From Erythroxylum novogranatense (lineage: Eukaryota; Streptophyta; Magnoliopsida; Malpighiales; Erythroxylaceae): DNA of 64,000 bases. Position 1 is the first letter of the stretch. Each line of letters opens with the position of its first letter. This document shows, piece after piece, positions 60,846-64,000 of this stretch. The notes beneath the pieces were generated by a model. The model searched no databases, was not told the DNA's origin, and was given only the letters and a program-made list of their open reading frames with translations. A program made the position numbers and the translations under genes. Location of the stretch: NCBI GenBank assembly GCA_029891385.1, contig CM057228.1:58535783-58599782 (forward strand). The letters run 5' to 3'.

Positions 60846-61506
60846 CACCCAGTCACAACAATGTAACAATTGAAAAATGTCTCATGAGCATTTCATATGC
60901 ATCTTGTTAAGTATGTTTGATAGAGTGAAATGCAAAATTGCTTATGCTTAAGTGAAAGTGTGTTATTCATGTGAAATGCAAAATTGTGAAATAATTGTGA
61001 TATGAATTGATGTGTTGCATGAATTGAGTAAACCATCGATGATGGTTACCTCATTGAGTTCACAAAACTCACCAAAATTGCAACGTTGTCTTTTCAAGAC
61101 CGAGGGACAACTCTAGCTTTTGAGAGGCTCTATTGCCGTGTAGATTGTGATATGACCAGAGAAATCATGGCTCAAAGGTCGGTCAGTTGGGATTTTTGGA
61201 TGGCTTAGATAGATTTGATATATTCTTCTCTTTCATGTAGTACTTTTGTACTAGGTTTTGTTGATATACATGCAGTAAAGGTTGAAAGACAATGTAGACT
61301 TTCGATTTTTGAAAAAAAAAAATTGAGGAAAAGTTGGTTTAAAAAATATTGTGATTTCTTATGATGTTTTTAAGTGAAGATTGATACGATGCCATATGAA
61401 CAGAATGTAGTGATCAAACGTAGCTCGCCCTTATCGTAGGATATGTACCGGAATGACCTTCGGGCGTCTCGGTGTGTACCCTGTGATAAGGGGCGCTACA
61501 TTTAGG

Positions 61507-61518
61507 TGGTATTAGAGC
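61507..61518 (+). other. Primer-binding site of copy B2
   Basis: TGGTATTAGAGC differs from the initiator-Met tRNA type by one C-to-T change; six bases after the LTR end. Confidence 0.85.
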
Positions 61519-61699
61519 ATGGTTGGCATCTGTTGGGACATATAGGAATGATAAGTATGAAAGATCTTAAGAAATGCAAAAAATGATTGAAATTATTGTT
61601 TGTTATAGGCCATCCGCTTTAGGTGATCAAATTGATCAACCAGTTGACCAAAGATCTGTAGGAGCTAGTAGGGAGTCCTTGGTGTCTCGATTTGAGGAG

Positions 61700-62732
61700 A
61701 TGCCTCCTAAAGTTCCCGAAAGAAGGGAGAGGAGGTATGATAGGCTATGAAAGCAGGGAGCTGTGGACTTCTATGGCAGCACAGACCCTATTGAGGCAGA
61801 GGGATGGTTAGAGAGGACGGAAAGGGTATTTGATCAGATGGACTACGAGCCTGATGAGAGGTTCGATTATGGAGTGTCTTTACTGCAGGGGCCATCATAT
61901 CAATGGTGGAAGACTGTCCGAGGGAATACCACCAGGCCTTGTCAGTTGAAGTGAGAAGACTTTCTGAGGGTCTTTAGAGACAACTGCATGCCTAAGATCT
62001 ATCTGGACATAAAGATGCAGGAGTTCTTGGAATTGAAGCAAGACAGGATGTCAGTGGCTGAGTATGAGGTTAGATTCAATGAATTGATGGATTATGTTAC
62101 TACTCTGATTCCTACAGAAGAAGACAAGTGTAAGAGGTTTGAGAATGGACTTAATATGGAGATCAGAACAAGGTTGGCACGGTCAGACATGGGTACTTTC
62201 ATTGAGTTGAGAGCTGCTTCGATTAGAATCGAACAACTGATGAGGGAGAAACAAGTTAAGACTGGGCAAGGGTCTAGAGGAAAGAGGCCTAGTAAGAACC
62301 AGGGCAGTTCTGGCAGGAGCTATAGTAAGCGCCATAACAAAGCATTCAGATCATCAAGTGGATCCAGGTAGTCAGGAACTGGGCAGAGGGGTAGATTTTC
62401 ACAGACTGGCAATGGAAGGGGTACGGCTCTGAATCAGTTTCCAGTTTGTAAGCATTGTGAGAAGAGGTATAGTGGTGAGTGTTGGAGATTGACTGGAGCT
62501 TGCCTTAAGTACGGCTCCATGGACCACCAGATTAAGGATTGTCCTGCTACTTTGGGGGCTTAGTCTGCTATCAGTGGGTGATCTGGGAGTAATGCTATAG
62601 TCCAGCAGAGTAGAGGTGGTGGATCTAGACAGAGAGGCAGAGGTAGAGTCAGAGGGAGAGCTAAGAGTTCTTCCATGAGGACTGAGGGGGGGGGGGGGGG
62701 CAACCACCGCAATCCCAAGCCAGGGTCTATGC
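61700..62732 (+). pseudogene. Copy B2 gag (broken)
   Basis: Likely starts at the ATG at 61700 (MPPKVPERRERR), about 200 bp after the LTR, the usual leader spacing. Stops lie at 61748-61750 and 61952-61954, both shared with B1. The core MSVAEYEVRFNELM lies at about 62048-62090 within 61988-62371, and an R/S/G-rich linker follows. The first Cys cluster is kept (CKHCEKRYSGEC). The second knuckle has lost one Cys (CLKYGSMDHQIKDC). A run of 15 G (62686-62700) near the gag-protease border changes frame relative to B1 (GGGCCGGGG there). Gag would package RNA into virus-like particles; this copy cannot make a full product. Confidence 0.9.
62686..62700 (+). repeat. Run of 15 G in B2 gag
   Basis: B1 has GGGCCGGGG at the same place (about 54808-54816). 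The run could be real slippage or a sequencing/assembly error. Confidence 0.9.
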
Positions 62733-62733
62733 C

Positions 62734-64000
62734 ATGACTAGGCAAGAGGCCCAAGACTCACCAGATGTGGTAGCAGGTGCGCTTCTTGTTTATGACTTTG
62801 AAGCTTTTGCACTGCTAGATTTAAGATCCACACACTCCTTTATCACACCACATTTGGCATGTAGGTTACATTGTGATAGGGAGTTACTACAGTATGGATT
62901 GGAGGTGAGTAGGTCAATAGGCAGTACTACAGTTATAGGAGAGGTTTATAAAGGATTCTTGATTAGGATTGATCAAGCAATTTTGGAGGCAAACCTTATT
63001 ATATTACAGTTGAGGGAGATAGATGTGATCCTAGGCATAGATTGGCTCACTACCAATAGGGTCATCATAAACTACTACACCAAGGGGGTAGTCCTGGAAT
63101 CTCCTGGTCAGCAGAGACCAGTATTCAGAAGAGTTAATCAGGCAGTGCCAGCTAGAATGATATCATTCATAAGTGCATTGAGGTTGATGCAGGGTGGATG
63201 TGAGGCTTTTCTGGCCCACATCATTGATACTAGAGTTGAGCAGAGTGTAGAGGACATTCTAGTGATTAGGGAGTTCCTAGATGTGTTTCCCGAAGAGTTA
63301 CCTAGTTTACCTCCAGATCAGGAAACAGAGTTCACGATTAATCTAATTCCAGGAGTTGCTCCAATATCTAGTCCTCCATATAGGATGGCACCTGTGGAAC
63401 TGAAGGAGTTGAAGAATCAACTTCAGGAGTTATTGAAAAAGGGTATTATTAGACCCACTGTTTCACCTTGGAGATCTCCAGTGTTATTTGTGAAGAAGAA
63501 AGATGGGACTTTGAGGTTATGCATCAATTATAGGCAACTGAATCGAGTGACATTGAAGAACAAGTACCTGCTACCTAGAATTGATGATTTACTTGATCAG
63601 TTGCAGGGAGATCGGGTATTCACTAAACTGGACTTGAGGTCATGGTATTATCAGTTGAAGATAGCTACGGTTGATGTACCCAATAGTGCATTCAAGAGCA
63701 AGTATGGGCACTTTGAGTTTTTAGTGATGTTGTTTGGGTTAATTAATGCCCCGACAGCTTTTATGGCCTTGATGAATAAGGTGTTTCGGCCCTACCTAGA
63801 TTGATTTGTAATTGTGTTTATTGATGATATCTTGGCATATTCGAAGAGCAGGAAAGAGCATGCTGAGCATCTGAGAGTCATTTTGCAGATCATGAGAGAG
63901 AAACAGTTGTATGTCAAATTCAGTAAGTGTGAATTTTGGCTGGATCTGGAGGTGTTTCTGGGACACATAGTGACTGGAGATGGCATACAGGTAGATCCAA
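62734..64000 (+). pseudogene. Copy B2 pol: protease and reverse transcriptase (continues past the right edge)
   Basis: The longest open frame of the window (62734-63804, 356 codons). Protease: the active site reads [10 protein letters not shown] where B1 has LLDPGSTHSF, so the catalytic loop is altered. The retropepsin-like fold continues to ILGIDWL (about 63020-63045). RT begins with [14 protein letters not shown] (about 63376). It has [38 protein letters not shown] (family: SGYHQL) and [12 protein letters not shown], and is then stopped by TGA at 63802-63804 where B1 has CGA. The catalytic FIDDIL follows (IDD at 63820-63828) and [16 protein letters not shown] to the edge. It has no deletion in the part visible, but stops and active-site changes make it non-functional. 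Confidence 0.92.

Larger units (their letters stand above)
57662..61500 (+). mobile_element. Shared middle LTR: 3' LTR of B1 and 5' LTR of B2 (3,839 bp)
   Basis: Starts TGTAACATCTC right after the B1 polypurine tract and ends GGGGCGCTACA six bases before the B2 primer-binding site. One LTR thus closes one interior and opens the next. It is the most complete B LTR, without nested insertions. It provides the empty-site reference for the solo LTR at 36363 and shows what B1 lost at its LTR/gag junction. A CUUCGG-containing stretch (CCTTCGGG) lies near its end, at about 61457-61464. Confidence 0.92.

Noticed and set aside
57662..61500. B2 as an independent insertion next to B1
   Set aside because: There is only one LTR between the B1 PPT and the B2 PBS and no TSD, so a shared-LTR tandem is simpler.

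Overview
The window reads as heterochromatic, repeat-rich DNA of a flowering plant, probably a eudicot. It is AT-rich and I see no intact host gene, tRNA or rRNA gene. Nearly every base can be assigned to nested LTR retrotransposons. The evidence is Ty3/gypsy gag-pol remnants with a C-terminal chromodomain-like tail (Tekay/Del-type chromovirus), primer-binding sites matching plant initiator-Met tRNA (TGGTATCAGAGC), polypurine tracts, and five 5-bp target-site duplications (TSDs) read directly from the sequence. Layout, left to right. Positions 1-2431 are the decayed gag-pol interior of a minus-strand chromovirus whose 5' LTR spans 2432-10289. That LTR is split by a plus-strand solo LTR of a related family (3809-7997). 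Positions 10290-10341 and 25171-26425 are two halves of an old Athila-like gag/protease remnant on the minus strand. Between them sits a plus-strand solo LTR of family G (10342-25165), itself split by a complete minus-strand family G element (12333-22526). Positions 26426-28252 are an LTR-like remnant fused to a 5'-truncated chromovirus pol (28253-30350) and its 3' LTR (30357-34202). From 34203 to the right edge lies a tandem LTR-INT-LTR-INT chromovirus (copies B1 and B2 sharing the middle LTR at 57662-61500). Its first LTR is split by a minus-strand family G solo LTR (36363-41039), and its first gag by a second complete minus-strand family G element (42781-54428). Family G is the most unusual component. 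It has 4.5-5.4 kb LTRs around an interior of only 741 or 876 bp, which carries a primer-binding site, a polypurine tract and a vestige of the chromovirus pol C-terminus, but no gag or pol. Such elements must be mobilised in trans, plausibly by the Tekay-type chromoviruses beside them. Family G LTRs carry a conserved, GC-rich, multi-hairpin block. One stem has different but still complementary arms in four copies, and one hairpin is capped by a cUUCGg tetraloop. The chromovirus LTRs carry their own tandem hairpin cassettes, some capped by cUACGg loops. All gag-pol copies are broken by stops, deletions and lost catalytic residues, many explicable as C-to-T transitions at methylatable CG/CHG sites.
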